Below, piece by piece: positions 46,478 to 55,137 of a stretch of DNA of 64,000 nucleotides (positions within the stretch are counted from its first letter, which is position 1; the number at the start of each line of letters is the position of its first letter). The DNA comes from Profundicola chukchiensis (GTDB taxonomy: Bacteria > Bacteroidota > Bacteroidia > Flavobacteriales > Weeksellaceae), in the NCBI RefSeq assembly GCF_029664245.1, contig NZ_JANAIE010000002.1, positions 186,001-250,000 of the forward strand. The letters are read 5' to 3'. The translations under genes and the position numbers were made by a program. Under the pieces are notes generated by a model, which did no database searches, was not told the origin of the DNA, and saw only the letters and a list, made by a program, of their open reading frames with translations.

Positions 46478-46478
46478 A

Positions 46479-46507
46479 TTGTATTGCTACGAAATATCGT
46501 AATTTTA
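46479..46507 (+). promoter_or_regulatory. Promoter of dxs
   Basis: TTG (46479-46481), 18-base spacer, TAATTTTA (46500-46507; one mismatch), 13 bases before the ATG and back to back with the DUF3109 -7 box. Confidence 0.45.
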
Positions 46508-46520
46508 GCGCGAATAAGCA

Positions 46521-48248
46521 ATGTATAAGTATTTAAACATTTTAGAAACCCCATCAGATTTACGTAAACTTAAACGTGAAGACCTTCCTATATTGGCAGA
46601 AGAAGCACGTGATTTTATCCTAGATATCGTTTCTACCAAAACTGGTCATCTCGGGGCTAGCCTTGGCGTCATCGAACTTACCATTGCTTTACATTATTAT
46701 TATAACACGCCGTCCGACTTACTCATTTGGGATGTTGGCCACCAAGCTTATGGCCATAAATTATTTACCGGAAGAAAATCAGATTTTCAAAGTTTAAGAC
46801 AACTAAACGGCATGTCGGGTTTTCCAGATCGAACCGAAAGTGAGTTTGATGCTTTTGGAGTAGGACATTCTTCCACTTCTATTTCTGCTATAACAGGAAT
46901 GGCTCTAGCCAATCGCCTGAAAAATGACAATAGAAAACATTTGGCTGTCATCGGTGATGCATCGATTGTATCGGGTATGGCCTTCGAAGGATTAAATCAT
47001 TTAGGTGATACGGATTTGAATGTAAATATCATCCTTAATGATAATAACATCGGAATTGATCCGGCTGTGGGAGCATTACAGAATCATTTTAATAATACTT
47101 CATCCGCTTCTAAAGTCGATTTCTTTGAGGCATTAGGTTTCAATTATATTGGTCCAATCGACGGACATAATTTTGATAATCTATTCAAGGCTTTTGATGA
47201 ATTAGAGAATTTAAAAGGACCTAACCTACTTCATATCAAAACCATTAAAGGAAAAGGATATGAAAGCGCCGAAAAAGATCAAGTTTTATGGCATTCCCCC
47301 GGTAAATTCGATAAGAAAACTGGAATTATCAGCCCTAAAAAAGAAAAATTAAGCTATCAAAAAGTTGTTGGAGATAGTCTTATTGAATTATTTAAAGGCA
47401 ATAACGAAGTAGCTGCTATAACGCCAGCTATGCCCACAGGAAGTGGTATGGTTGAGTTAATGCAACTTTATCCCAATCGTGTTTGGAATGTTGGTATTGC
47501 CGAACAACACGCTGTTACTTTAGCTGCAGGACTAGCAACACAAGGCATTACACCTTATTGCGTGATTTACTCCACCTTTTTGCAGCGCGCATATGACCAG
47601 GTGATTCATGATGTAGCTTTACAAAATCTCCCGGTAGTTTTCTTAATCGATAGAGCTGGTTTTGTAGGTAGCGATGGAGCAACTCACCACGGTTTATTTG
47701 ATATTTCATTCTTAAATTCTATTCCAAATATGTCGGTAGCTTGTCCTGCTGATGATAAGGAGTTAAAAGAATTAATTGAAATAGGAGCTCATACCTCAAC
47801 ACCTTTAGCTATTCGCTATCCAAAGGGTGAGGTTCAATCATTGAATTTCCCTTTTCAAAACACAGAATTAGGTAAAGCCAAAACCTTAAAAAAAGGAGAA
47901 AAAGTTGCTATTTTATCCACCGGACATATAGCTAGTAACATTCAAAAAGCTATAGAAGGACTGAATTTAAGTTGGTATCACTTCCCATTTGTTAAGCCTT
48001 TAGATTTAGAAGCTTTAAAAAATATCTTCGAGAATTACAGTCATATCTTAACTTTTGAGAATGGAATTAAAAATGGTGGCTTTGGTGCTAGCATTTTAGA
48101 TGTAGCCAATTCTAACAATTATAAAGGTAAAGTTGAAATTCACGCCTATCCAGATGAATTTATTGCGCATGGCACAATTGATGAACTAGAAAATTTGGCT
48201 GGCTTAGATAGCATATCGATCAGAAAAAGATTCGAAGAGCTAATCTAG
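46521..48248 (+). CDS. dxs: 1-deoxy-D-xylulose-5-phosphate synthase
   Basis: Thiamine-diphosphate enzyme that joins pyruvate and glyceraldehyde-3-phosphate, first step of the MEP isoprenoid pathway. WDVGHQAYGHKLFTGR and GDASIVSGMAFEGLNH (ThDP and magnesium binding) lie in the N-terminal domain. GIAEQHAVTLAAGLA, with the cofactor-activating glutamate, lies in the pyrimidine domain, and a transketolase C-terminal domain follows. 575 residues is somewhat shorter than the E. coli enzyme (620). Two small envelope genes follow on the same strand. Confidence 0.97.
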   Translation: MYKYLNILETPSDLRKLKREDLPILAEEARDFILDIVSTKTGHLGASLGVIELTIALHYYYNTPSDLLIWDVGHQAYGHKLFTGRKSDFQSLRQLNGMSGFPDRTESEFDAFGVGHSSTSISAITGMALANRLKNDNRKHLAVIGDASIVSGMAFEGLNHLGDTDLNVNIILNDNNIGIDPAVGALQNHFNNTSSASKVDFFEALGFNYIGPIDGHNFDNLFKAFDELENLKGPNLLHIKTIKGKGYESAEKDQVLWHSPGKFDKKTGIISPKKEKLSYQKVVGDSLIELFKGNNEVAAITPAMPTGSGMVELMQLYPNRVWNVGIAEQHAVTLAAGLATQGITPYCVIYSTFLQRAYDQVIHDVALQNLPVVFLIDRAGFVGSDGATHHGLFDISFLNSIPNMSVACPADDKELKELIEIGAHTSTPLAIRYPKGEVQSLNFPFQNTELGKAKTLKKGEKVAILSTGHIASNIQKAIEGLNLSWYHFPFVKPLDLEALKNIFENYSHILTFENGIKNGGFGASILDVANSNNYKGKVEIHAYPDEFIAHGTIDELENLAGLDSISIRKRFEELI

Positions 48249-48285
48249 GTTAAATATAGTTTAGTCAAATCAAAACCAAATCGCC

Positions 48286-48768
48286 ATGAAAAAACTAATA
48301 ATTTTATTTGTTTTAATATTCTCCATTAGCGCTTGTAAAACACAATACAACGTCAATAACTTCTACGATAGATATCAAAACACAGAAAACTCGATGAGTT
48401 TTAAGGCGCCTTTATTTCTAGCATCTCTTATGTTAGACGATGACCAAGAATTCAACACCTTTAAAGAAAAAGTAAAGTCAGTTCGCGTGCTTAGCCTACA
48501 GGATTTAGATGATGCTAAACACGACATGGTAAAAAAGGATATTCAATCTGCACTCACCAAAGATGGTTTCGAGAATTGGTTTAACGTCAACCAGGATGGA
48601 ATGAACATTAATGTTAGTGCTCAAAACAAAGGAAAAGCTGTGAAAAATGTAGTAGTTTCTTTACAAGGTTCTGATAACCTCATCTTTGTTAATGCTAAAA
48701 CACAACTCACCGAAAATGAATTGGTGGCATTTATCAGTAAGTTAATGAAAGCTGAAGATAAAAATTAA
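48286..48768 (+). CDS. DUF4252 family lipoprotein
   Basis: 160-residue lipoprotein with signal ISACK (Cys17). The mature part has the DUF4252 pattern: an N-terminal helix, VKSVRVLSL, a WFNV-x-QDG turn and a closing VVVSLQGSDNLIFVNAKTQL hairpin before the terminal helix. Proteins of this family are short Bacteroidota lipoproteins of unknown role. It begins 37 bases after dxs and may be read through from it. Confidence 0.78.
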   Translation: MKKLIILFVLIFSISACKTQYNVNNFYDRYQNTENSMSFKAPLFLASLMLDDDQEFNTFKEKVKSVRVLSLQDLDDAKHDMVKKDIQSALTKDGFENWFNVNQDGMNINVSAQNKGKAVKNVVVSLQGSDNLIFVNAKTQLTENELVAFISKLMKAEDKN

Positions 48769-48810
48769 CTCCTTTAAAAGATGCTAAAGCAAAGTACTTT
48801 CAATTTTTGT

Positions 48811-48818
48811 TATCTTCG
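48811..48818 (+). promoter_or_regulatory. -7-like box immediately before the 166-residue envelope protein
   Basis: TATCTTCG, one mismatch to TAnnTTTG, ends four bases before the ATG at 48823. It supports this start over the upstream ATG at 48781. Confidence 0.4.
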
Positions 48819-48822
48819 TTTC

Positions 48823-49323
48823 ATGAAAAAAGCATGGATTATAGTTTTGCTTATCTTTTGTTTCAACGCAAAAGCACAAGAATTAGAGTATCAGGATTTT
48901 ACGGCTTATTATCTTTTTAATATTGGCTATACCTACCATAACATCAACTACTTAGAAGCTGGACTAAATAGCTATTTGGTTCGCCCAAACGATGACATCA
49001 TCGATTTAGGCGCAACAGCAAATCTAGGCGTGAGCAATGGAAAGTTCATAGCTATTCCAGAAGCACAAGTTGGCTATTTATGGAATATTAAAGATTCTGC
49101 CATCGACCCTTATTCTAGCAATTTCAATTCTGCTTTTTGGGTGGTAAGAACTTCGGTTTCTCCTTGGCATGTTACTCCTGAAATTGGTATTTCCGTAGTT
49201 GATTTAATTGACCTAAGTGTAGGTTATGGTTTTGAATTCAATAAACATAATCATGTAGACTTAGATGGAATCAAGTTAGGCTTAAGCCTTAGATTACCCT
49301 TCTTACTATTCTGGCACGAATAA
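48823..49323 (+). CDS. Small exported beta-strand-rich protein (probable outer-membrane barrel), unknown
   Basis: 166 residues beginning with a signal peptide (MKKAWIIVLLIFCFNAKAQ). The mature part has about eight alternating strands (FTAYYLFNIGYTYHN, GVSNGKFIAIPEAQVGYLW, WVVRTSVSPWHVTPEIGIS, LSVGYGFEF, IKLGLSLRLPFLLFW), a pattern of small outer-membrane barrels. The ATG at 48781 would add 14 residues before the signal and lies upstream of a -7-like box, so I reject it. I do not recognise the family. It ends before a strong shared terminator. Confidence 0.8.
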   Translation: MKKAWIIVLLIFCFNAKAQELEYQDFTAYYLFNIGYTYHNINYLEAGLNSYLVRPNDDIIDLGATANLGVSNGKFIAIPEAQVGYLWNIKDSAIDPYSSNFNSAFWVVRTSVSPWHVTPEIGISVVDLIDLSVGYGFEFNKHNHVDLDGIKLGLSLRLPFLLFWHE

Positions 49324-49349
49324 AGAATTCCTTCAACAAGATATAAATG

Positions 49350-49383
49350 AAAGAAGCCCTTTTCAATTGAAAAGGGCTTCTTT
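49350..49383. terminator. Bidirectional terminator, 34-bp perfect palindrome
   Basis: A 17-base arm (49350-49366) is followed at once by its exact inverse (49367-49383), centred on CAATTG, with flanking A and T runs. It separates two convergent genes. Confidence 0.9.
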
Positions 49384-49406
49384 TATATCCTTAAAATATA
49401 TTATTC

Positions 49407-50738
49407 TTAAACGTCTTGGTCTACGTCAAATTTCTCTAAATAATCAGACACGCGTTTCACGAACATTCCACCTAATGCACCGTCTACAACTCTATGGTCA
49501 TAAGAATGTGATAAGTACATTTTCTGACGGATTCCAATCATATCACCTTCTGGTGTAGATACTACCGCAGGTTTTTTCTCAATCGCACCAATCGCCATAA
49601 TAGCAACTTGTGGTTGATTAATAATTGGCGTCCCTAAAATATTTCCGAAACTACCGATATTAGAAATTGTATATGTACCACCTTGAATTTCATCTGGTTT
49701 CAAGTTATTTGTTCTAGCTCTTTCTGCTAAATCATTAATTTTCTTAGCCAATCCAGCTAAATTATATTGATCTGCATTTTTAATAACTGGAACAATCAAG
49801 TTACCATCTGGACGCGCTGTTGCGATACCAATATTAATATCTTTCTTAACAATAATATGATCTCCATCTACAGAAACATTAATCATTGGGAAATCTTTAA
49901 TTGCCTTAACAATCGCTTCCACAATAATAGGCATAAAGGTCAACTTCTCTCCTTCTCTCTTCAAGAAATTATTTTTATGCTTATTTCTCCAGTTCCACAC
50001 TTTAGTCATATCTGTTTCAACGAATGAAGAAACGTGAGGCGCAGTTTGTAAACTATGTACCATGTGATTGGCAATCAGTTTACGCATACGATCCATTTCA
50101 ACGATTTCGTGGTTCTGACCTGGACTTACCACCGGTTGACTAACAGGCTGTGAAGTTTGCGGTGCAGATGTAGCTGCTTTAGGTTGAGATACTGCAGGAG
50201 TAGCTGCAGGAGCTGCTTTACGATTCTCTAAATACTTTTGAATATCGTCTTTATTCACTCTTCCACCTAATCCACTTCCTTGGATTTGACTTAATTCAGC
50301 TTGAGAAATACCTTCTTTCTCAGCAATTGATCTCACTAATGGAGAATAGAAATTAGCATCATCTGAAGTAATTTTCTCAGATTTAGCCGCTTCTAAAGGT
50401 GCTTCAAGTTCAGCAACTTCTTTTTGAACTTCTTCTGCTTCTGCAATTTGTTCGCTTGCTGGAGCTTCTACTTGTGCTGGTTCAGATGATCCTTCGCCTT
50501 CTACTTCTAGAATTGCTAAAGCCTCACCAACTTTGGCTACCTCATCTTTTTGAACTAAAATTTCTTTAATAACGCCAGAAACAGGTGTTGGAACATCACT
50601 ATCCACCTTGTCGGTAGCAATTTCCACAACAGATTCATCCTCTTCTACTGTGTCTCCTACGTTTTTAAGCCAGTCCGTAACTGTAGCTTCCATTACACCT
50701 TCGCCCATGGCAGGCAACAATAATTTATATTCAGCCAT
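49407..50738 (-). CDS. 2-oxoacid dehydrogenase E2 (dihydrolipoamide acyltransferase)
   Basis: Core acyltransferase of a pyruvate, 2-oxoglutarate or branched-chain oxoacid dehydrogenase complex. It has one lipoyl domain with Lys44 in ATDKVDSD, an Ala/Glu/Pro-rich linker, and a peripheral-subunit-binding domain (about 133-175, GLGGRVNKDDI). A second Pro/Gln-rich linker precedes the catalytic domain with His415 and Asp419 in SYDHRVVDG. 443 residues is normal. The lipoyl wording resembles branched-chain-type E2 but E1 and E3 genes are not in the window, so the substrate is unresolved. Confidence 0.94.
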   Translation of the reverse strand: MAEYKLLLPAMGEGVMEATVTDWLKNVGDTVEEDESVVEIATDKVDSDVPTPVSGVIKEILVQKDEVAKVGEALAILEVEGEGSSEPAQVEAPASEQIAEAEEVQKEVAELEAPLEAAKSEKITSDDANFYSPLVRSIAEKEGISQAELSQIQGSGLGGRVNKDDIQKYLENRKAAPAATPAVSQPKAATSAPQTSQPVSQPVVSPGQNHEIVEMDRMRKLIANHMVHSLQTAPHVSSFVETDMTKVWNWRNKHKNNFLKREGEKLTFMPIIVEAIVKAIKDFPMINVSVDGDHIIVKKDINIGIATARPDGNLIVPVIKNADQYNLAGLAKKINDLAERARTNNLKPDEIQGGTYTISNIGSFGNILGTPIINQPQVAIMAIGAIEKKPAVVSTPEGDMIGIRQKMYLSHSYDHRVVDGALGGMFVKRVSDYLEKFDVDQDV

Positions 50739-50759
50739 CTTAAGAAATTTGATTAATTA

Positions 50760-50767
50760 CAAATATA
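50760..50767 (-). promoter_or_regulatory. -7 box of the E2 gene
   Basis: TATATTTG on the minus strand, an exact TAnnTTTG match, 21 bases before the ATG. Confidence 0.5.
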
Positions 50768-50873
50768 ACAAAAGGTTAAAATAAAACTGACACTTAAGCT
50801 AATTTAATTTAATTCTGATTTATTTATTAAATCAATATTTTAGACCTAAATTAGTAAATTATAATTACGAATT

Positions 50874-52790
50874 ATGAACTTCAAGTCCGTTTTAATCCTC
50901 ATTATCGCAACATTTAGCGCCTGTGCTACACCCCAAAAACCGAATCAAAAAACACTTAAAATTGGTGAAGTTCCTACTTGGAGCAAAGAAGCAATTTGGT
51001 ATCAAATTTTTGTAGAAAGGTTCAGAAATGGAGATCCAAGCAACGATCCTACACCAAAAGATATCGCTGGAGCTTATCCTGATTTTGTTCCGGAAGGTTG
51101 GAAAATTACAGACTGGGGACATGATTGGTATAAAGATGACGATTACATTCAAAGCATTACTGAAGAACAAAAAGCAGAACACAATGGCTTTGAAACTTTT
51201 GGACAGAAATCTCAACTGAGAAGATACGGCGGCGACCTACAAGGCGTGTTTGATAAATTAGATTACTTAGAAGAATTGGGCATTACTGCAATTTATTTTA
51301 ATCCTTTAAATGATGCGCCTTCCCTACATAAATATGATGCGCGCTACTGGCGACATATCGATCGCAACTTTGGTCCAACCCCAGAAGAAGATTTAAAAAT
51401 TATAGAAAGTGAAGATCCCTTAGACCCTTCGACTTGGAAAATGACAGGCGCGGATAAAATGTTCTTAAGACTCATCAAAGAATTACATAAAAGAGATATT
51501 AAAGTTATTTTAGATTATTCTTGGAATCACACCGGAAACACCTTTTGGGCATGGCAAGACATTCTTAAAAATCAAGAAAAATCAGCTTACAAAGATTGGT
51601 ATTGGATAAATTCATTCGACGATCCGAACACCGAAACAGACGAGTTTGATTATGATGGTTGGTTAAACGTGAAGAGTTTACCTGAATTAAAAGAAACCCA
51701 AGCTCAAAATCATAAAAAAGGTATTAGCGCTTTTGAAGGAAACATCTCTAGTCAACAAGCTAAAGATTTAATTTTTAATATTACTAAAAGGTGGCTCGAT
51801 CCCAATAATGATGGCAATACCGACGATGGTGTAGATGGCTTCAGATTGGATGTGGCCGCAGAAGTTCCACTTGGCTTTTGGCGAGAATATCGTGAAGTTG
51901 TGAAATCCGTTAATCCAGAGGCTTATTTAATCGGAGAAGTGTGGTGGGAAGATTATCCTGATAAACTTTTAGATCCTAAACCATTTCTAGAAGGCGACGT
52001 ATTCGATGCGGTAATGAATTATCGTTGGTATCGTTCGGCTCGTCAATTTTTTAATGCTTCACCGAATAAGCTCGAGGCCTCTGAATTTGTTCAACAACTC
52101 GAATCTCAAAGAGAAAACTTAAATCCAGAAAATAATTATGCTATGATGAATTTAGTTTCAGGGCATGATTCTCCAAGAGTACTAACTTCCCTTTTCAATA
52201 AGAATAAGTATAAATACCAAGCAAAACCAGACGACAACAAGAATTATAAAATTCACAAACCAGACGCCGAGACCTATCAAACTTTAAAACTATTACTAGC
52301 ACAACAATATACCTATATAGGTGCTCCGCATATTTGGGCTGGTGACGAAATGGGCATGTGGGGCGCAGATGATCCAAGTTGCCGAAAACCTTTATTATGG
52401 AAAGACATTGAATTCGAAGATGAAATAGCGCATCCGCTTAATCTAGAAAGACCACGAGATAAAGTAGCTTTTGACGATGAATTATTTAATTATTACAAAA
52501 AATTAATCCAAATCAGAAAAGACCAACCAGTATTATCTCATGGAGAGATTGAATTCTTAGTAGTAAACGACCAAAAAGATTTGATTGCTTATAGTAGACA
52601 TGACGACCAAACCGAAGTTATTTCTGTTTTTAATAACTCAAATCAACCACAAACCATCAGAATTCCAGTAATTACATCTAGTGAAAATTACCAAGATGCA
52701 TTAAGCAATAAGATCTATCAAGTGAAAGATTTATATATAGAAGTTAGCCTAGCACCACGCACAGCTATGATTCTAATCCCTCAAGCCTAA
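50874..52790 (+). CDS. GH13 alpha-amylase family lipoprotein
   Basis: Alpha-glucan hydrolase of 638 residues anchored by lipid (lipobox FSAC, Cys17). The (beta/alpha)8 catalytic triad is visible: nucleophile Asp326 in DGFRLDVAAE, acid/base Glu355 in LIGEVWWE and Asp432 in SGHDSPR, with DYSWNHTG (about 214-221) as conserved region I. A C-terminal beta domain starts near 560. WYQIFVERFRNGDP near the N-terminus is typical of neopullulanase/cyclomaltodextrinase-like members. There are no susC/susD-like genes beside it; the mscS gene follows 23 bases later. Confidence 0.93.
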   Translation: MNFKSVLILIIATFSACATPQKPNQKTLKIGEVPTWSKEAIWYQIFVERFRNGDPSNDPTPKDIAGAYPDFVPEGWKITDWGHDWYKDDDYIQSITEEQKAEHNGFETFGQKSQLRRYGGDLQGVFDKLDYLEELGITAIYFNPLNDAPSLHKYDARYWRHIDRNFGPTPEEDLKIIESEDPLDPSTWKMTGADKMFLRLIKELHKRDIKVILDYSWNHTGNTFWAWQDILKNQEKSAYKDWYWINSFDDPNTETDEFDYDGWLNVKSLPELKETQAQNHKKGISAFEGNISSQQAKDLIFNITKRWLDPNNDGNTDDGVDGFRLDVAAEVPLGFWREYREVVKSVNPEAYLIGEVWWEDYPDKLLDPKPFLEGDVFDAVMNYRWYRSARQFFNASPNKLEASEFVQQLESQRENLNPENNYAMMNLVSGHDSPRVLTSLFNKNKYKYQAKPDDNKNYKIHKPDAETYQTLKLLLAQQYTYIGAPHIWAGDEMGMWGADDPSCRKPLLWKDIEFEDEIAHPLNLERPRDKVAFDDELFNYYKKLIQIRKDQPVLSHGEIEFLVVNDQKDLIAYSRHDDQTEVISVFNNSNQPQTIRIPVITSSENYQDALSNKIYQVKDLYIEVSLAPRTAMILIPQA

Positions 52791-52801
52791 AATAAATTAA
52801 C

Positions 52802-52809
52802 TACTTTTG
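52802..52809 (+). promoter_or_regulatory. -7 box immediately before mscS (leaderless candidate)
   Basis: TACTTTTG, an exact TAnnTTTG match, ends four bases before the mscS ATG at 52814. Confidence 0.5.
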
Positions 52810-52813
52810 GAAA

Positions 52814-53656
52814 ATGATACAAGAGCAAGATGTAGACCTTCAAAAACCAAGTATCACCATCCTTGATTCGCTTCAAGAGGCATGGCATGATTTCTTGTCA
52901 CAAATACCAGGAATTCTATTAGGTATTCTGATTGTTATAATTGGTTATGTATTGGCCAAGAAATTAAGCCAAATCACCTTAAAAGGAATCTCAAAAAGAT
53001 CTGAAGATCCTTTAATGTCGCGATTTTTATCGAATTCGGTTAAAATTATCGTTTTCACCATTGCCATCATGTGGGCGCTTAAGGCTGCCGGCCTTGAGTC
53101 AATCACCAATTTCATTATTACAGGTCTAGGTGCTTCGGCGGTTATTTTTGGTTTTGCGTTCCGAGATATTGGAGAGAACTTTTTAGCGGGAATCATCTTA
53201 GCCTTCAATCGACCCTTTAATGTCAACGACACCGTAAAAGTGGGAAGTCTTTTTGGGAAAATTAAATCCTTAGAATTCCGCTATACCAAAATGAAAACCT
53301 TCGATGGTTGCGATGTTTATATCCCTAATAGTGATGTACTTAAAAACCCTGTTATTAACTATACCGAAGATGGATTTTTCCGTTGGAATTTCGCGCTTAC
53401 TATTTCAAATGATGACGATATAATTGGTGCTAAAAAAATTATTAGTGATATTTTAGAAAAGCATCCAGATGTAGTTCACGATATAGAACACGAAAATTAT
53501 GTCGCTGAAGACGAACTCATTGGGAATTCACTTAAACTGAAAGTCTACTTCTGGGTACACACCTACGAGTTTAAAAAAGAAGCTGTTATCGTTAAAGGTG
53601 AAATAATAAAACAAGTTAAATATGCGTTAGAAGAAGGAGGCTACTTCAAATCTTAA
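52814..53656 (+). CDS. Small-conductance mechanosensitive channel (MscS family)
   Basis: Tension-gated channel that releases solutes on osmotic downshock. It has 280 residues with three membrane helices (about 28-50, 70-90, 95-130). The pore-lining third helix carries the Gly/Ala pattern LGASAVIFGFAFRDIGENFLAG. The beta domain follows, with FDGCDVYIPNSDVLKNPVINY. The length matches MscS (286) rather than the larger paralogues. It sits 23 bases after the GH13 gene but probably has its own promoter. Confidence 0.94.
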   Translation: MIQEQDVDLQKPSITILDSLQEAWHDFLSQIPGILLGILIVIIGYVLAKKLSQITLKGISKRSEDPLMSRFLSNSVKIIVFTIAIMWALKAAGLESITNFIITGLGASAVIFGFAFRDIGENFLAGIILAFNRPFNVNDTVKVGSLFGKIKSLEFRYTKMKTFDGCDVYIPNSDVLKNPVINYTEDGFFRWNFALTISNDDDIIGAKKIISDILEKHPDVVHDIEHENYVAEDELIGNSLKLKVYFWVHTYEFKKEAVIVKGEIIKQVKYALEEGGYFKS

Positions 53657-53752
53657 TAAGATATCCTTATATATAATGTATAGTCTTAGCTTCACGCAAC
53701 CTATAAAAACACTAATCGTCTAAACAAATAGAAACTTATAAAATTAAACCAT

Positions 53753-54715
53753 ATGAAATTTAGAAATCTTACACTTCTAGCCCTTATTTTCTTCACCCTA
53801 CAATCTTGTGTAGACAATGAAGCATACTTTGGAAGTGGCGGAGGTGTTGACAATCCAGAGATATACACACGTTTAGCAGACATCATTAAACACGAAAATG
53901 TTCCAACAGACACCATCGCTTTTAACCCATTAGAGGACAGCAATATTTCAGGTACTTTTGGCGTGGAAATCAATATTCCAGCTAACTCATGTATTCTAGG
54001 GAGCAATGAATTACCCGATGAGTTATTTGTTGTTTTAAGAGAATATCCTACGCTTAGCAAAATGGCTTTGAGTAATGTTCAAACTGAAAGCAATCAAGAA
54101 ATGCTGGTAACAGGTGGAAACTTTTGGTGGAAAATTATTGATGCCGATGGACGTGATTGGGATATCGTTCAACCAAGTCAAATTACGGCAACACAACCTG
54201 TAGTCTTAGACATGGGCGAATATGCTGATCAAGCTGCTTATTTTACTGGAGACATCATCAGTGGTGGTAGCCAACAAGTAATTAACTGGACACAAGTTAG
54301 AAACAACGAAAGCGGAATGGGTCCTAACAATGTTTTTGAATATAATGGACTTCAACTTAGATGGGCAAACGTTGATGCTTTATATCAATATCCAGGCGAG
54401 AGAACGCAATTTTCTGCGGTTTTAAATCCTAACGATGACATTCAACCCAACCAAGAAATGCTTCTATTAATCGTTGAAGACTTCCCAAGCGTAATCAACA
54501 TTTACACAAAGCAAGGCGATAGCTTCGTAACACACAACAATGCAATACCAGTAGGTCTTTCAGGTACTTTGGTAGCGATTGCATTAGATAACAACGACGA
54601 ACTTTTAATCGGCTCAACAGATATCACGGTTGCAGGTGATGACGAATTCAGCGTTGACGTAGCTCCTGGCTCAATGTCGCAATTAACTAGCTTAATTAAT
54701 CAAATTACCAATTAA
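53753..54715 (+). CDS. Lipoprotein of unknown function, 320 residues
   Basis: Lipoprotein signal with lipobox LQSC (Cys19), followed by VDNEAYFGSGGG. The mature region is beta-rich, with NSCILGSNELPDE (a second cysteine), NFWWKIIDADGRDWD and a Ser/Thr-rich C-terminus. I recognise no family or catalytic motif. Composition (Asn, Gln, Asp rich) fits a surface-exposed Bacteroidota lipoprotein. It is a single gene with its own terminator; no clear -7 box is seen in the 96-base upstream spacer. Confidence 0.8.
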   Translation: MKFRNLTLLALIFFTLQSCVDNEAYFGSGGGVDNPEIYTRLADIIKHENVPTDTIAFNPLEDSNISGTFGVEINIPANSCILGSNELPDELFVVLREYPTLSKMALSNVQTESNQEMLVTGGNFWWKIIDADGRDWDIVQPSQITATQPVVLDMGEYADQAAYFTGDIISGGSQQVINWTQVRNNESGMGPNNVFEYNGLQLRWANVDALYQYPGERTQFSAVLNPNDDIQPNQEMLLLIVEDFPSVINIYTKQGDSFVTHNNAIPVGLSGTLVAIALDNNDELLIGSTDITVAGDDEFSVDVAPGSMSQLTSLINQITN

Positions 54716-54783
54716 TTCGCGCAACCTTATTTGCAACTTCACGTCTAACTTATGAAGTTGTCATAATATTATATTTTTGATGG

Positions 54784-54814
54784 AAACGCTGTGAGTCATT
54801 CACAGCGTTTTTTT
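54784..54814 (+). terminator. Rho-independent terminator
   Basis: AAACGCTGTGA (54784-54794), 5-base loop, TCACAGCGTTT (54800-54810), then T-run to 54814; ends the unknown lipoprotein gene. Confidence 0.92.
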
Positions 54815-55137
54815 ATACCCTAATTTCTTAATTTTCTTTTGGGCGACTTTTGCTTTTTTCCCTTCGCTCCCACCCCACATTTGAATAATCAAAAACAACT
54901 CGCACACCTCAATACATCCTACATCCACATAAAAAAAAAAGCAAAACCAGGCTTTCGTTGCAATCTATGCCCATGGACAAGACAAAGCATCTCATACAAG
55001 GAGTTTACTCCGTTCCACTCTTGTATTTCGTGCTTTGTTGCTTGCCCACAAGCATAGGATTTCCACATCAATCCTTGCCGCAGCTCCGTTTGCACACCTC
55101 ATCATTTGACATTAATTTTATACGCTCAATTCAACAC
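54815..55137. other. Non-genic stretch of unusual composition
   Basis: 323 bases without a supported gene. From 54860 to 54930 the plus strand has 29 C but only 3 G, followed by ten A (54931-54940). GCACACCTCA occurs twice (54902-54911 and 55092-55101). Frames crossing it code for Cys/His/Pro-rich peptides with no protein-like pattern. It probably contains a remnant or dispersed intergenic element; the start region of the aldolase gene lies at its right end. Confidence 0.5.

Noticed and set aside
54839-55057. 72-residue plus-strand reading frame
   Set aside because: Low-complexity, Cys/His/Pro/Ser-rich translation and no initiation signals.
54958-55137. N-terminal extension of the threonine-aldolase-like protein (60 extra residues)
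   Set aside because: Cys/Pro/His-rich, without family character, and located in odd-composition intergenic DNA; the ATG at 55138 gives the normal family start.
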